NCBI GenBank assembly: GCA_934552825.1
Contig: CAKTEQ010000003.1
Location: forward strand, 124,001 to 188,000
Origin: an uncultured Oscillospiraceae bacterium
GTDB lineage: Bacteria; Bacillota; Clostridia; Oscillospirales; Oscillospiraceae
Direction of reading: 5' to 3'
Length of the DNA stretch: 64,000 bases
A program made the translations under genes and the position numbers. Below the pieces are notes generated by a model that worked only from the letters and a program-made list of their open reading frames with translations, was not told where the DNA came from and did no database searches. Of the stretch, positions 9,008-16,920 are shown piece after piece. Numbering within the stretch: the stretch's first letter is position 1; each line of letters starts with the position of its first letter.

Positions 9008-10138
9008 TTACAGCTCGGGCTGAGCTGCGGCGAAGGCCATGAAGTCCTCGGCAGAAGCATAGCCCTCGGGGAGAATGTCGAATTTCTTCGCCTTTTCCTC
9101 GCCGTTCAGGACGCGCAGAGCGCCGCCGGCGAGAGCTTCCATCTCCATCTCGCCTGGGATCACTATGAAGGGGGCGATGTGACCAACGCGCTCCCTGCAG
9201 TAGTCGATGATATACTGGCTGCGGGCCAGGGAGCCTGTGAAGATGATATTATCCACCTTGCCGAAGAACACGGCGGACTGTTCGGCTATCTTCTTTGAGA
9301 GCTGATAGCACATGGCGTCGTAATAGAAGATGGCATCCTCGTCCCCGGCTGCCATGCGCTTTTCTATCTCAAGACCGTCCGTGGTGCCGAGGAGAGCGGC
9401 AAAGCCGCCCTGGCCGGAGATTTTCTTGAGCATCTCGTCAAGGGTGTACTTGCCGGAATAACAGAGTTTTGCGAGAGGCACGGAGGGCAGCAGCCCTGTG
9501 CGCTCGGGACTCATGGGGCCGAGGTACTCATTGTCGTAGTCCACGATCCTGCCGCCGAGAATGGAGATCACGGATATGCCGCCGCCGAGATGGACGACGA
9601 TGAAGCGGCAGTCCTCAAATTTGCGGCCCTGATCCTTCGCCGCTTTGCGGGCGACGGCGCGGGGGTTGAGGACGTGGGAGCCGGTGTCGAAATATATGCC
9701 GGGCATACCGGTGGGGCGCGCGACGGGCTGGACCTCGTCCGTGTGGACGCCGTCGTAGATGATGCTGGGTATGCCGTATTTTTCGCCCAGCTCAAAGCCG
9801 ATCACGCAGGATATGGCGGAGGGGTGGTTTGAGGTGGCGGCGTACTTTGCGTAGTTCACCATCAGCTCGTTGACTGTGTAGGCGCCGCCCTCGTAAGGGC
9901 CTGTGTTGCCGCCGCGGCAGGAGATCATGTCGATAGTGGTCATATCGATATTGTTGCGCTGGATGAATTCGTCGATATTCCTGCGCCGCTCCGGGAGCTG
10001 GTCCATGCAGCGGATAGCGTTCTGGGTAACGTTGGGGTCGACTCTGAGATTCTCTGTGATGACAGCTTTGTCATCCTCGTAGAGGGCGATTTTTGTGGAT
10101 GTTGAACCGGTGTTTATGACAAGGATCTTTTTGCTCAT
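9008..10138 (-). CDS. buk: Butyrate kinase (copy 1)
   Basis: Transfers phosphate between butyryl-phosphate and ADP, the last step of the phosphotransbutyrylase route to butyrate. 376 residues of the ASKHA acetokinase family: phosphate-1 loop VINTGSTSTKIALYE at the N-terminus, VVHLGGGISV in the middle and FTGSLARS near the end. GGAGGAG before the ATG. It is clearly paralogous to the next upstream gene and has its own promoter. No phosphotransbutyrylase gene is adjacent, so the acyl-phosphate must come from elsewhere. Confidence 0.94.
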   Translation of the reverse strand: MSKKILVINTGSTSTKIALYEDDKAVITENLRVDPNVTQNAIRCMDQLPERRRNIDEFIQRNNIDMTTIDMISCRGGNTGPYEGGAYTVNELMVNYAKYAATSNHPSAISCVIGFELGEKYGIPSIIYDGVHTDEVQPVARPTGMPGIYFDTGSHVLNPRAVARKAAKDQGRKFEDCRFIVVHLGGGISVISILGGRIVDYDNEYLGPMSPERTGLLPSVPLAKLCYSGKYTLDEMLKKISGQGGFAALLGTTDGLEIEKRMAAGDEDAIFYYDAMCYQLSKKIAEQSAVFFGKVDNIIFTGSLARSQYIIDYCRERVGHIAPFIVIPGEMEMEALAGGALRVLNGEEKAKKFDILPEGYASAEDFMAFAAAQPEL

Positions 10139-10168
10139 TTGAACTCCTCCGTTTCTTTAGTTAAATTC

Positions 10169-10197
10169 AGTATAGCGGCAAATTTTATTTTCCGCAA
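10169..10197 (-). promoter_or_regulatory. Promoter of butyrate kinase copy 1
   Basis: On the minus strand TTGCGG, a 17-base spacer, then TATACT; a sigma-A type promoter giving a leader of about 25 bases. It begins immediately after the terminator of the upstream paralogue. Confidence 0.65.
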
Positions 10198-10238
10198 GAA
10201 AAAAACAGAGTTCCCGGCGTTTGAGACCGGAAACTCTG
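10198..10238 (-). terminator. Intrinsic terminator of butyrate kinase copy 2
   Basis: On the minus strand a stem CAGAGTTTCCGG / CCGGGAACTCTG followed by TTTTTTTC. It separates the two kinase genes into independent transcription units. Confidence 0.8.
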
Positions 10239-10255
10239 TGAAAAATCACAGTATT

Positions 10256-11386
10256 TTACTGCTGAGCTTTTACGAAAGCGTCGAACTCTTCCTTTGTGCT
10301 GAAGCCTTCGGGAAGAACGTTGAATTCCTTCGCCTGCTCCTCGCCGTTCAGGACGCGCAGAGCGCCTGCCGCCAGAGCTTCCATCTCCATCTCGCCGGGG
10401 ATGACCTCGATGGGGCCAAGGAAGCCGATGCGCTCCCTGCAGTAGGGAATGATGTACTTATCCCGCGCGAGAGAGCCTGTAAAGATTATCGCGTCCACCT
10501 TGCCGCACAGGACTGCCGCCTGCTGAGCGATAGCCTTGGAGACATGGTAGCACATCACGGTGTGGTAGAACTTCGCCTTCTCGTCCCCGGCGTCGATCAT
10601 CTTCTCGATGGTGAGACCGTCGGAGGTTCCGAGATATGCCACAAGACCGCCCTGACCGGAGATCTTCTTATACATTTCAGCCTCGGTGTATTTGCCGGAG
10701 AAGCACATCTTTACAACGTCGATGGTGGGGAGCATACCCGTGCGCTCGGGGCACATTGCGCCGACATATTCATCGGCATAGTCAACTATCTTGCCGCCCA
10801 TGTGGGTGGTGACGGAGATGCCGCCGCCAAGGTGCGCCACGATGTAGTTGCCCTCCTCATACTTCTTGCCCTGCTTCTCCGCTACCTTGCGTGCGACGGC
10901 GCGGGGGTTGAGAACGTGGGAGCCGTGGTTAAAGCCGATGCCGGGCCAGCCGGAGGTGCGGGCGATGTCGGTCATCTCGTCGGTATAAACGCCGTCGTAG
11001 ATAACGCAGGGGATATTATACTCGGCGGACAGCTCGGAGCCCACCATGCAGGAAAGAGAGGAGGCGTGGACCGTGGTGGGGGCGTACTTTGCGTAGTTCA
11101 CCATCAGCTCGTTCACCTTGTAGGCGCCACCCTCATAGGGACCGTAAGCGCCGCCGCGGGCGGCGATGATGTCTATTTTGGACATATCCACGTTGTTGTT
11201 CTTTATCCATTCCTCGATGCCCCGGCGGCGTTCGGGAAGCTGCGCGGCGCAGTTCTTTGCCTTCTGGGTCAGCTCGGGGTCGATGACGATGGTTTCTTTG
11301 ATGATGCAGTCCTCGTTCTCGTATACGGCGACCTTTGTGGTTGTGGAGCCTGTGTTTATAACTAGAACTCTCTTCTTGTCACTCAT
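10256..11386 (-). CDS. buk: Butyrate kinase (copy 2)
   Basis: Same family and motifs as its neighbour (VINTGSTTTKVAVYE, VAHLGGGISVTT, FTGSLARD). I start it at the ATG at 11386 (MSDKKRVLV), nine bases after GGAGG, because the ATG three codons upstream overlaps that ribosome site. About 376 residues. The two copies share most sequence by eye, so this is a tandem duplication; different acyl preference (butyrate, isobutyrate or branched acids) is possible but cannot be read from sequence. Confidence 0.93.
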   Translation of the reverse strand: MSDKKRVLVINTGSTTTKVAVYENEDCIIKETIVIDPELTQKAKNCAAQLPERRRGIEEWIKNNNVDMSKIDIIAARGGAYGPYEGGAYKVNELMVNYAKYAPTTVHASSLSCMVGSELSAEYNIPCVIYDGVYTDEMTDIARTSGWPGIGFNHGSHVLNPRAVARKVAEKQGKKYEEGNYIVAHLGGGISVTTHMGGKIVDYADEYVGAMCPERTGMLPTIDVVKMCFSGKYTEAEMYKKISGQGGLVAYLGTSDGLTIEKMIDAGDEKAKFYHTVMCYHVSKAIAQQAAVLCGKVDAIIFTGSLARDKYIIPYCRERIGFLGPIEVIPGEMEMEALAAGALRVLNGEEQAKEFNVLPEGFSTKEEFDAFVKAQQ

Positions 11387-11445
11387 ATTCTTCATCCTCC
11401 GGATTTATAGTAAATTTAATTGAAATTACATCCTGACAACCTATA

Positions 11446-11474
11446 ATTATACACACATCATATCTTTATATCAA
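11446..11474 (-). promoter_or_regulatory. Promoter of butyrate kinase copy 2
   Basis: Minus strand TTGATA, 17-base spacer, perfect TATAAT; predicted start about 55 bases before the coding start. The rest of the gap up to 11576 holds nothing else I can recognise. Confidence 0.75.
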
Positions 11475-11576
11475 TGCAAATAACTGACCTAACATCGGGC
11501 GTTTTTCTGTGAGTTTTTGCCACAAATGACTAACCGCGCGAGGATAAAGGCAGAATATTAAATAATCAGGCCCGTC

Positions 11577-11605
11577 TTGCGCGGTATTGTATAAGGTGGT
11601 ATAAT
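11577..11605 (+). promoter_or_regulatory. Promoter of murT-gatD, placed for a leaderless transcript
   Basis: TTGCGC, 17-base spacer, then an extended -10 TGGTATAAT. The -10 ends seven bases before the murT ATG at 11613, so transcription should start at or next to the A of the ATG. There is no Shine-Dalgarno sequence in those seven bases (TTTCTCC). Confidence 0.65.
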
Positions 11606-11612
11606 TTTCTCC

Positions 11613-12983
11613 ATGAGAATTCTTGTTTTTATTTCTATCCTGTTCTGCAAACTGAGCGGGTTTATCCTGCGCATTGCAGGCCGCGGCGGGACAAACCTGC
11701 CCGGCAAAATTGCCCTGAAAATATGCCCGAATGTGCTCAGGTATATGTCCAGGGGCGTTACCACGCTGGTGGTGACGGGCACAAACGGCAAGACCACAAC
11801 ATCGAGAATGCTTGAGGAGTGCTATAAACGCGCCGGATTTGACTATTTCGCCAACAAATCCGGTGCAAATCTGCTCAGTGGTGTGACTGCCGAATTTGCC
11901 CGCAGCAGTAATCTCTTCGGCAAAAACAGGCACAAGTACGCTCTTATCGAATGCGACGAGGCCGCCTTCAAGCAGGTCAGCCGCTTCGTGGACGCGAAGT
12001 GCATCATAGTCACGAACATCTTCCGGGACCAGCTGGACAGATATGGGGAGATAACACATACCCTCAACAGCATCGAGATATCTGTGAAAAACAGTCCAAA
12101 TGCCACGCTCTGCCTCAACGCGGACTGCTCCCTTACGTCCTCCCTCGCCGAATTTGCGGGTAAAGACATCGTGTGGTACGGGCTGGAGACGCCCATATAT
12201 AAGGACGGGGCAGTCGAACTCTCTGACGCCATGTACTGCCTGAAGTGCAAGCATCCATATAAGTATGACTACCATACCTTCGCCCACCTGGGGGCGTGGC
12301 GCTGCGAAAACTGCGGATACAGCCGGACTGAACCGGAAGTCGCCGTGACACAGGTGCTGGAGACCCGGGCGGACAGCTCCCTTGTGCGTCTGCGCCTTAA
12401 GGACGGGGAGCACGACGTGGCTGTGAATCTGCCGGGGGGATATAACATCTATAACGCGGCAGCGGCTGCCGCCGCGGCTCAGGTAATGGGTATAGCTCCG
12501 GAGACCATAGTGCAGGCGCTGGGCGGCTTTGAGTGCGGCTTCGGCAGAGCTGAGAAGTTCAGCGTGAACGGCGCCGACGTGCGCATGATGCTGGTGAAAA
12601 ACCCCGCGGGGTTCAACCAGGTGCTCACATTCCTCACGAACACAGGGGTGAGGGCAAACCTCGTGTTCGTTCTCAACGACCGCTATGCCGACGGCACCGA
12701 CATCTCCTGGATCTGGGATGTGGATTTCGAGCGTGTCGCCGCCTGCCGGGACAGGTTTTCCGGCATATATGTCTCGGGAGTGCGCGCCGACGATATGGCG
12801 CTGCGGCTCAAGTACGCGGGGATACCCGCCGGAGACATACAGCTCGTGAGGGATTACGGGGAGCTTATCCGCCGCATGACGGAGACGGGGGAGCCCGTCT
12901 ATATGCTGCCCACCTACACGGCGATGTTCGACCTGCGCCTGGAGCTGGGCAAGGTCGTGGACATGAAGGCTTTCTGGGAATAA
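11613..12983 (+). CDS. murT: Lipid II isoglutaminyl synthase, Mur-ligase subunit MurT
   Basis: With GatD it amidates the D-glutamate of lipid II to D-isoglutamine, needed for peptidoglycan cross-linking in many Gram-positives. 456 residues: Mur-ligase ATP-binding loop VVTGTNGKTTTS (about 50-61), a zinc ribbon inserted in the central domain (Cys209, Cys212, Cys231, Cys234) and the C-terminal DUF1727 domain. The N-terminus (FRGGTNLPGK-like RGGTNLPGKIALKI) agrees with other MurT proteins, supporting this start despite the missing ribosome site. gatD follows after 13 bases. Confidence 0.93.
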   Translation: MRILVFISILFCKLSGFILRIAGRGGTNLPGKIALKICPNVLRYMSRGVTTLVVTGTNGKTTTSRMLEECYKRAGFDYFANKSGANLLSGVTAEFARSSNLFGKNRHKYALIECDEAAFKQVSRFVDAKCIIVTNIFRDQLDRYGEITHTLNSIEISVKNSPNATLCLNADCSLTSSLAEFAGKDIVWYGLETPIYKDGAVELSDAMYCLKCKHPYKYDYHTFAHLGAWRCENCGYSRTEPEVAVTQVLETRADSSLVRLRLKDGEHDVAVNLPGGYNIYNAAAAAAAAQVMGIAPETIVQALGGFECGFGRAEKFSVNGADVRMMLVKNPAGFNQVLTFLTNTGVRANLVFVLNDRYADGTDISWIWDVDFERVAACRDRFSGIYVSGVRADDMALRLKYAGIPAGDIQLVRDYGELIRRMTETGEPVYMLPTYTAMFDLRLELGKVVDMKAFWE

Positions 12984-12996
12984 GGGGGCGGAGAAA

Positions 12997-13740
12997 ATGT
13001 ACGAACTTAATATCTGCCATCTCTATCCGGATATCCTCAACCTATATGGGGACAGAGGCAATATCTTCACCCTTTGCAGGCGCCTTGAGTGGCGGGGGAT
13101 GAAGGCGAACGTAACGGAGGTATCCATCGGGGACAGCTTCCGGGCGGAGGACTATGACATCTTCTTTATCGGCGGCGGCCAGGACTTTGAGCAGGAGATA
13201 CTGCTGAGCGACCTGGCTGGCGGCAAGGGCGACGAGATCAAAAAAGCCGTGGAGCTGGGCAAGGTGTTCCTCGCCATATGCGGCGGCTATCAGATCCTGG
13301 GCGAGTCGTATACCACCTGGGACGGAGTGGAGTGCAGGTTCATCGGCGCCATCGACGTCAAGACCGTTGGCAAAAAGGAGCGCATGATAGGCAACTATAT
13401 GTTCCGCTGCGGGGAAGAGGACGGCGGAGAGGTGGTCGTCGGCTTTGAGAACCACAGCGGCATGACATTCCTTGGCGAGGGTGTGCGCCCGCTGGGGACA
13501 GTTCTCGCGGGCAGCGGAAACAACGGACAGGACAAGACCGAGGGCGCCCGGTACAAAAACGTGTTCTGCACATATTCCCACGGCTCCCTGCTGCCGAAAA
13601 ATCCGGTTCTGGCGGACAGGCTCCTGAGGACAGCCCTTGAAAACAAGTACGGCGCTCCTGTGGAGCTCGCGCCCCTGGACGACGGGTTCGAGCAAAGAGC
13701 CCACAATTATATGCAGCACAGGCTTGAAAACGTGAAATAA
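12997..13740 (+). CDS. gatD: Lipid II isoglutaminyl synthase, glutamine amidotransferase subunit GatD
   Basis: Class I (CobB/CobQ-type) glutaminase that hands ammonia to MurT. 247 residues with nucleophile Cys95 in LAICGGYQILGES and the catalytic His in YSHGSLLPKNP. GGGGGCGGAG before the ATG. Partner order murT-gatD is the standard one. Acts in the cytosol on membrane-bound lipid II. Confidence 0.94.
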   Translation: MYELNICHLYPDILNLYGDRGNIFTLCRRLEWRGMKANVTEVSIGDSFRAEDYDIFFIGGGQDFEQEILLSDLAGGKGDEIKKAVELGKVFLAICGGYQILGESYTTWDGVECRFIGAIDVKTVGKKERMIGNYMFRCGEEDGGEVVVGFENHSGMTFLGEGVRPLGTVLAGSGNNGQDKTEGARYKNVFCTYSHGSLLPKNPVLADRLLRTALENKYGAPVELAPLDDGFEQRAHNYMQHRLENVK

Positions 13741-13743
13741 AAA

Positions 13744-13792
13744 ACATGACGCAGCTTTTACTTTTATAAGAGCTGCGTCATGTTTTTTTATT
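13744..13792 (+). terminator. Terminator of murT-gatD
   Basis: Stem AACATGACGCAGCT / AGCTGCGTCATGTT with an AT-rich loop, followed by seven T. Lies right after the gatD stop. Confidence 0.9.
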
Positions 13793-13810
13793 AATTACTA
13801 AAGGTTATAC

Positions 13811-13839
13811 TTGACATATGAAAACGGCAGTTATATTAT
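13811..13839 (+). promoter_or_regulatory. Promoter of the copper operon
   Basis: Consensus TTGACA, 17-base spacer, TATTAT. Predicted transcription start about 13846, immediately before the CsoR-like operator. Confidence 0.8.
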
Positions 13840-13853
13840 ACTAACTGCAAGCA

Positions 13854-13877
13854 ATACCCCTACGGGGGTGGGGGTAT
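13854..13877 (+). promoter_or_regulatory. CsoR-type copper operator
   Basis: ATACCCCTACGGGGGT followed by GGGGGTAT: a G/C-tract pseudo-palindrome of the kind bound by CsoR repressors at copZA/copA promoters. It covers the start of the transcript, a position suited to repression that copper relieves. csoR is the last gene of the same operon. Confidence 0.75.
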
Positions 13878-13901
13878 ACCCTCGAAAGGACTGAAGACCA
13901 T

Positions 13902-16358
13902 ATGACGCAGAAATTTATCGTCACCGGAATGACCTGCTCCGCCTGCTCATCACGGGTGGAAAAGGCTGTGTCCAAGGTGCACGACGTGCGCAGCGTTTCC
14001 GTGAATCTGCTCACGGGCACCATGGAGGCTGATTACGACGAGAATAAGGTGAGCGAGCAGGAGATAACCGGCGCTGTCCGGGCGGCGGGCTACGGCGCGA
14101 AGGCGGCGAACGGGGAAAAGCCCGTGATCGGCGGGGAGGTCGCGGCGATGAAAAAACGCTTCTGGCTGTCCCTGTGCTTCCTGATTCCCCTGATGTATAT
14201 ATCAATGGGCAGCATGATAGGCCTGCCTCTGCCGGGATTTCTCCTGGGGCATGAGCACGCGGTGCTCTTCGCGGGGTGTCAGCTCGTGCTGTGCATACCG
14301 ATAGTCATAGTGAACAGGAAGTATTACCACGGCTTCAAAACGCTGCTGTCCGGCTCGCCGAATATGGACAGCCTTGTGGCGGTCGGCTCCACGGCAGCGC
14401 TCCTCTACGGCGTGTTCGCCATGGTGCGCATGGCTCAGGGACTGGCGTCCGGGGACATGGCGCTTGTGGAGAAGTATCATATGGACCTCTATTTTGAGTC
14501 CGCGGCAATGATACTCACCCTCGTGACACTGGGCAAATATCTCGAGACCGTGAACAAGGGCAAGACCGGGGACGCAATAAGAAAGCTCATGGCGCTCTCC
14601 CCACAGACGGCTATCGTCCGTCGTGACGGGGAGGAACGGGAGATACCCGTGGGAGAAGTGCGGGTGGGCGACACGGTCATAGTCCGCCCCGGCATGAGCA
14701 TCCCCGTTGACGGAAAGGTGACGAAGGGCGAGAGCGGCGTCGACGAGGCCGCCATCACGGGGGAGAGCATGCCCGTGAGCAAATCCGTGGGGGACGAGGT
14801 CATATCCGCCACAGTGAACGGCTCCGGGTATCTGGAGTTCACCGCCACGCGGGTGGGTAAGGACACGACTCTCAGCCAGATAATAACCATGGTGGAGGAC
14901 GCCTCCGCGCGGAAAGCGCCCATAGCGCGCCTTGCGGACAAGATAGCCGGAGTATTCGTGCCGGCGGTGATGGGCATAGCCCTCGCGGCGGGGATAATCT
15001 GGCTCATCCTGGGGGCGGACTTTGAATTTGCCCTCTCCACAGCGATAACCGTGCTCGTCATCTCCTGCCCCTGCGCCCTGGGGCTTGCCACGCCTGTGGC
15101 CATCATGGTGGGCACAGGCAAGGGCGCGGAAAACGGCATCCTTGTGAAATCCGGCGAGGCGCTGGAGCGCACAGCGTCAATCGACACAGTGGTGCTGGAC
15201 AAGACCGGCACGATAACAGAGGGCAAGCCCCGGGTGACGGACGTTATCGGGGAGGACAGCGAACGCCTTATAATCATGGCGGCGGCCCTGGAGAAGGGCA
15301 GCGAACATCCCCTGGCCAGCGCCATCGTGGAGGCGGCAGGCGCGCGCGCGCTGCCGGAGTGCGGGGAATTCCAGGCTGTGTTCGGCCGCGGCGTCAGCGG
15401 CGTGATAGACGGCGAAAAGTGGCTGGGGGGCAACCGGGCCTTCATGGAGGAGCAGGGGATCGACTCACGGGAGTATGAGGAGATGATAAACGCCCTCGCC
15501 TCCCAGGGAAAGACGCCGATGCTCTTCGCGGCGGACGGGAAGCTCATGGGCATCATCGCCGTGGCGGATACCGTCAAGGGAACCAGTGCCGAGGCCGTGA
15601 AGCGGCTTTATAAGCTGGGCATAAACGTCATCATGCTGACGGGTGACAACGATGTGACCGCCCGGGCGATAAAGGAGCAGGTGGGCATACGGGACTATGT
15701 TGCCCAGGTCCTGCCCGGCGACAAGGAGAGCAATATCCGCGCCCTTCAGGAGCAGGGCCATAAGGTCGCCATGGTCGGCGACGGCATCAACGACGCGCCG
15801 GCACTGAAGAGCGCCGACGTGGGCATGGCGATAGGCGCGGGTACGGACATCGCGGTGGAGAGCGCGGACATCGTCCTTATGCACAGCGATCTTATGGACG
15901 TGGTCACGGCGGTGCGCCTGAGCCGGGCTGTGATGCGGAATATAAAGGAAAACCTGTTTTGGGCGTTTTTCTATAACTGCCTTGGCATACCTCTCGCCGC
16001 GGGGTGCTTCGTGGGGCTGGGCATCAGGCTGAGCCCGATGATAGGAGCGGCGGCGATGAGCCTGAGCAGCATATGCGTTGTGAGCAACGCTCTGCGCCTG
16101 AGAAGATTTAAGAAGGATACAGCGGCGAAAGCCGAAATAAATGGAGGTAATACGATGATAACAATGAAGATCGAGGGCATGATGTGCGGGCACTGCACGG
16201 CGCGGGTGGAAAAGGCGCTCAACGCCCTGCCCGGGGTGAAGGCGACGGTGAGTCTTGAGGAGGGCGCCGCCCACGTGGAGACGGACGGTACCGTGAGCCG
16301 CGAGGCACTCATAGAGGCGGTCCAGGCCCAGGACTACAAGGTAGTCAGCGTGGAGTAA
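13902..16358 (+). CDS. copA: Copper-exporting P1B-type ATPase with an extra C-terminal CopZ-like domain
   Basis: Pumps Cu(I) out of the cytosol. 818 residues: N-terminal HMA domain with GMTCSACSSR (about 7-16), membrane helices from about residue 85, TGES near 286, the transport motif CPC at 389-391, phosphorylated Asp433 in DKTGTITEGK, and hinge GDGINDAPALK. Unusually, a second HMA domain (GMMCGHCTAR) is fused at the C-terminus after a short linker, with a full ribosome site inside the coding sequence just before it (see the CopZ entry). AAAGGA precedes the ATG. csoR follows. Confidence 0.93.
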   Translation: MTQKFIVTGMTCSACSSRVEKAVSKVHDVRSVSVNLLTGTMEADYDENKVSEQEITGAVRAAGYGAKAANGEKPVIGGEVAAMKKRFWLSLCFLIPLMYISMGSMIGLPLPGFLLGHEHAVLFAGCQLVLCIPIVIVNRKYYHGFKTLLSGSPNMDSLVAVGSTAALLYGVFAMVRMAQGLASGDMALVEKYHMDLYFESAAMILTLVTLGKYLETVNKGKTGDAIRKLMALSPQTAIVRRDGEEREIPVGEVRVGDTVIVRPGMSIPVDGKVTKGESGVDEAAITGESMPVSKSVGDEVISATVNGSGYLEFTATRVGKDTTLSQIITMVEDASARKAPIARLADKIAGVFVPAVMGIALAAGIIWLILGADFEFALSTAITVLVISCPCALGLATPVAIMVGTGKGAENGILVKSGEALERTASIDTVVLDKTGTITEGKPRVTDVIGEDSERLIIMAAALEKGSEHPLASAIVEAAGARALPECGEFQAVFGRGVSGVIDGEKWLGGNRAFMEEQGIDSREYEEMINALASQGKTPMLFAADGKLMGIIAVADTVKGTSAEAVKRLYKLGINVIMLTGDNDVTARAIKEQVGIRDYVAQVLPGDKESNIRALQEQGHKVAMVGDGINDAPALKSADVGMAIGAGTDIAVESADIVLMHSDLMDVVTAVRLSRAVMRNIKENLFWAFFYNCLGIPLAAGCFVGLGIRLSPMIGAAAMSLSSICVVSNALRLRRFKKDTAAKAEINGGNTMITMKIEGMMCGHCTARVEKALNALPGVKATVSLEEGAAHVETDGTVSREALIEAVQAQDYKVVSVE
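16155..16358 (+). CDS. Possible internally initiated CopZ-like copper chaperone
   Basis: Within copA and in the same frame, GGAGG at 16143-16147 stands seven bases before an ATG at 16155. Translation from there gives a 67-residue protein that is exactly one HMA domain (MITMKIEGMMCGHC start), the size of free CopZ. This may be a real second start that gives both a fused and a free chaperone, or a relic of a separate copZ whose upstream stop was lost. The sequence shows the site and the frame; use of the start is inference. Confidence 0.45.
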   Translation: MITMKIEGMMCGHCTARVEKALNALPGVKATVSLEEGAAHVETDGTVSREALIEAVQAQDYKVVSVE

Positions 16359-16364
16359 GAAGCT

Positions 16365-16628
16365 ATGATGGCGGATAAGGACAGCATCCGGCGTCTCCTG
16401 AAAACGGCCCGGGGCCAGATTGACGGAATACTGAATATGGTGGAGGAGGACCGGTACTGCATTGATATATGCAACCAGATAATGGCGGCCCAGTCCATCC
16501 TCACGAAGGTGAACAAGGAGATAATGGCGGCCCACATGGAGCACTGTGTGGCACAGGCGATGAGCGAGCAGGAGCGCAGCGAGAAGATCGAAGAGGTCGT
16601 GGCGCTCATGGGCAAGCTCATGAAGTGA
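16365..16628 (+). CDS. csoR: Copper-sensing repressor CsoR
   Basis: 87-residue all-helical regulator of the CsoR/RcnR/FrmR family. The copper ligands Cys32, His57 and Cys61 are present with the 25- and 4-residue spacing of M. tuberculosis CsoR (Cys36-His61-Cys65), which marks it as a copper sensor and not a formaldehyde or nickel sensor. It lies six bases after copA and should repress its own operon through the site at 13854-13877. Confidence 0.92.
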   Translation: MMADKDSIRRLLKTARGQIDGILNMVEEDRYCIDICNQIMAAQSILTKVNKEIMAAHMEHCVAQAMSEQERSEKIEEVVALMGKLMK

Positions 16629-16630
16629 GA

Positions 16631-16663
16631 AAAAGCGGTCAGGACGCAGTCCCGGCCGCTTTT
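16631..16663 (+). terminator. Terminator after csoR
   Basis: Stem AAAAGCGG / CCGCTTTT with extended imperfect pairing inside, three bases after the csoR stop; short T run. Confidence 0.65.
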
Positions 16664-16673
16664 CCGCGCCCGG

Positions 16674-16702
16674 TTGAAGTTACCGCCGGGGCGTGATATA
16701 CT
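16674..16702 (+). promoter_or_regulatory. Promoter of the 52-residue His-rich ORF
   Basis: TTGAAG, 17-base spacer, extended -10 TGATATACT. Ends eight bases before the ATG at 16711, again implying a leaderless or nearly leaderless mRNA. Confidence 0.5.
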
Positions 16703-16710
16703 GCTGCAAA

Positions 16711-16869
16711 ATGAGACAGGCAGTCTGCGCTTTTGAGCACGTCCACCCGCCATATCATGAGCACACGCCGGGGCACAGGCTGGTGGTGATGTCCCAGCCG
16801 GAAGCCCTCACGGAGTGGGAATACGAAGAATTCAAGGAATACCTGGAAAATAAAGTTATGGCGCAGTAA
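16711..16869 (+). CDS. Small His-rich protein of unknown function
   Basis: A 52-residue ORF between the csoR terminator and the lysR terminator. The N-terminal half packs Cys6, His10, His12, His16, His18 and His22 (FEHVHPPYHEHTPGH); the C-terminal half is an acidic helix (EWEYEEFKEYLENK). I do not recognise the family. It has its own promoter and terminator but no Shine-Dalgarno site. Position beside the copper operon and the His cluster suggest metal binding, which is only an inference. Confidence 0.5.
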   Translation: MRQAVCAFEHVHPPYHEHTPGHRLVVMSQPEALTEWEYEEFKEYLENKVMAQ

Positions 16870-16874
16870 ACAAG

Positions 16875-16914
16875 AAGCAGCCCTCGGGTCATAGACACGA
16901 GGGCTGCTTTATTA
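16875..16914. terminator. Bidirectional terminator between the small ORF and lysR
   Basis: Stem AAGCAGCCCTCG / CGAGGGCTGCTT followed by TATTATT on the plus strand and by CTTGTTT on the minus strand. Confidence 0.8.
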
Positions 16915-16920
16915 TTCTGG

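Noticed and set aside
10139..11365. 408-codon plus-strand open frame
   Set aside because: Antisense to the second butyrate kinase, whose motifs and ribosome site are clear.
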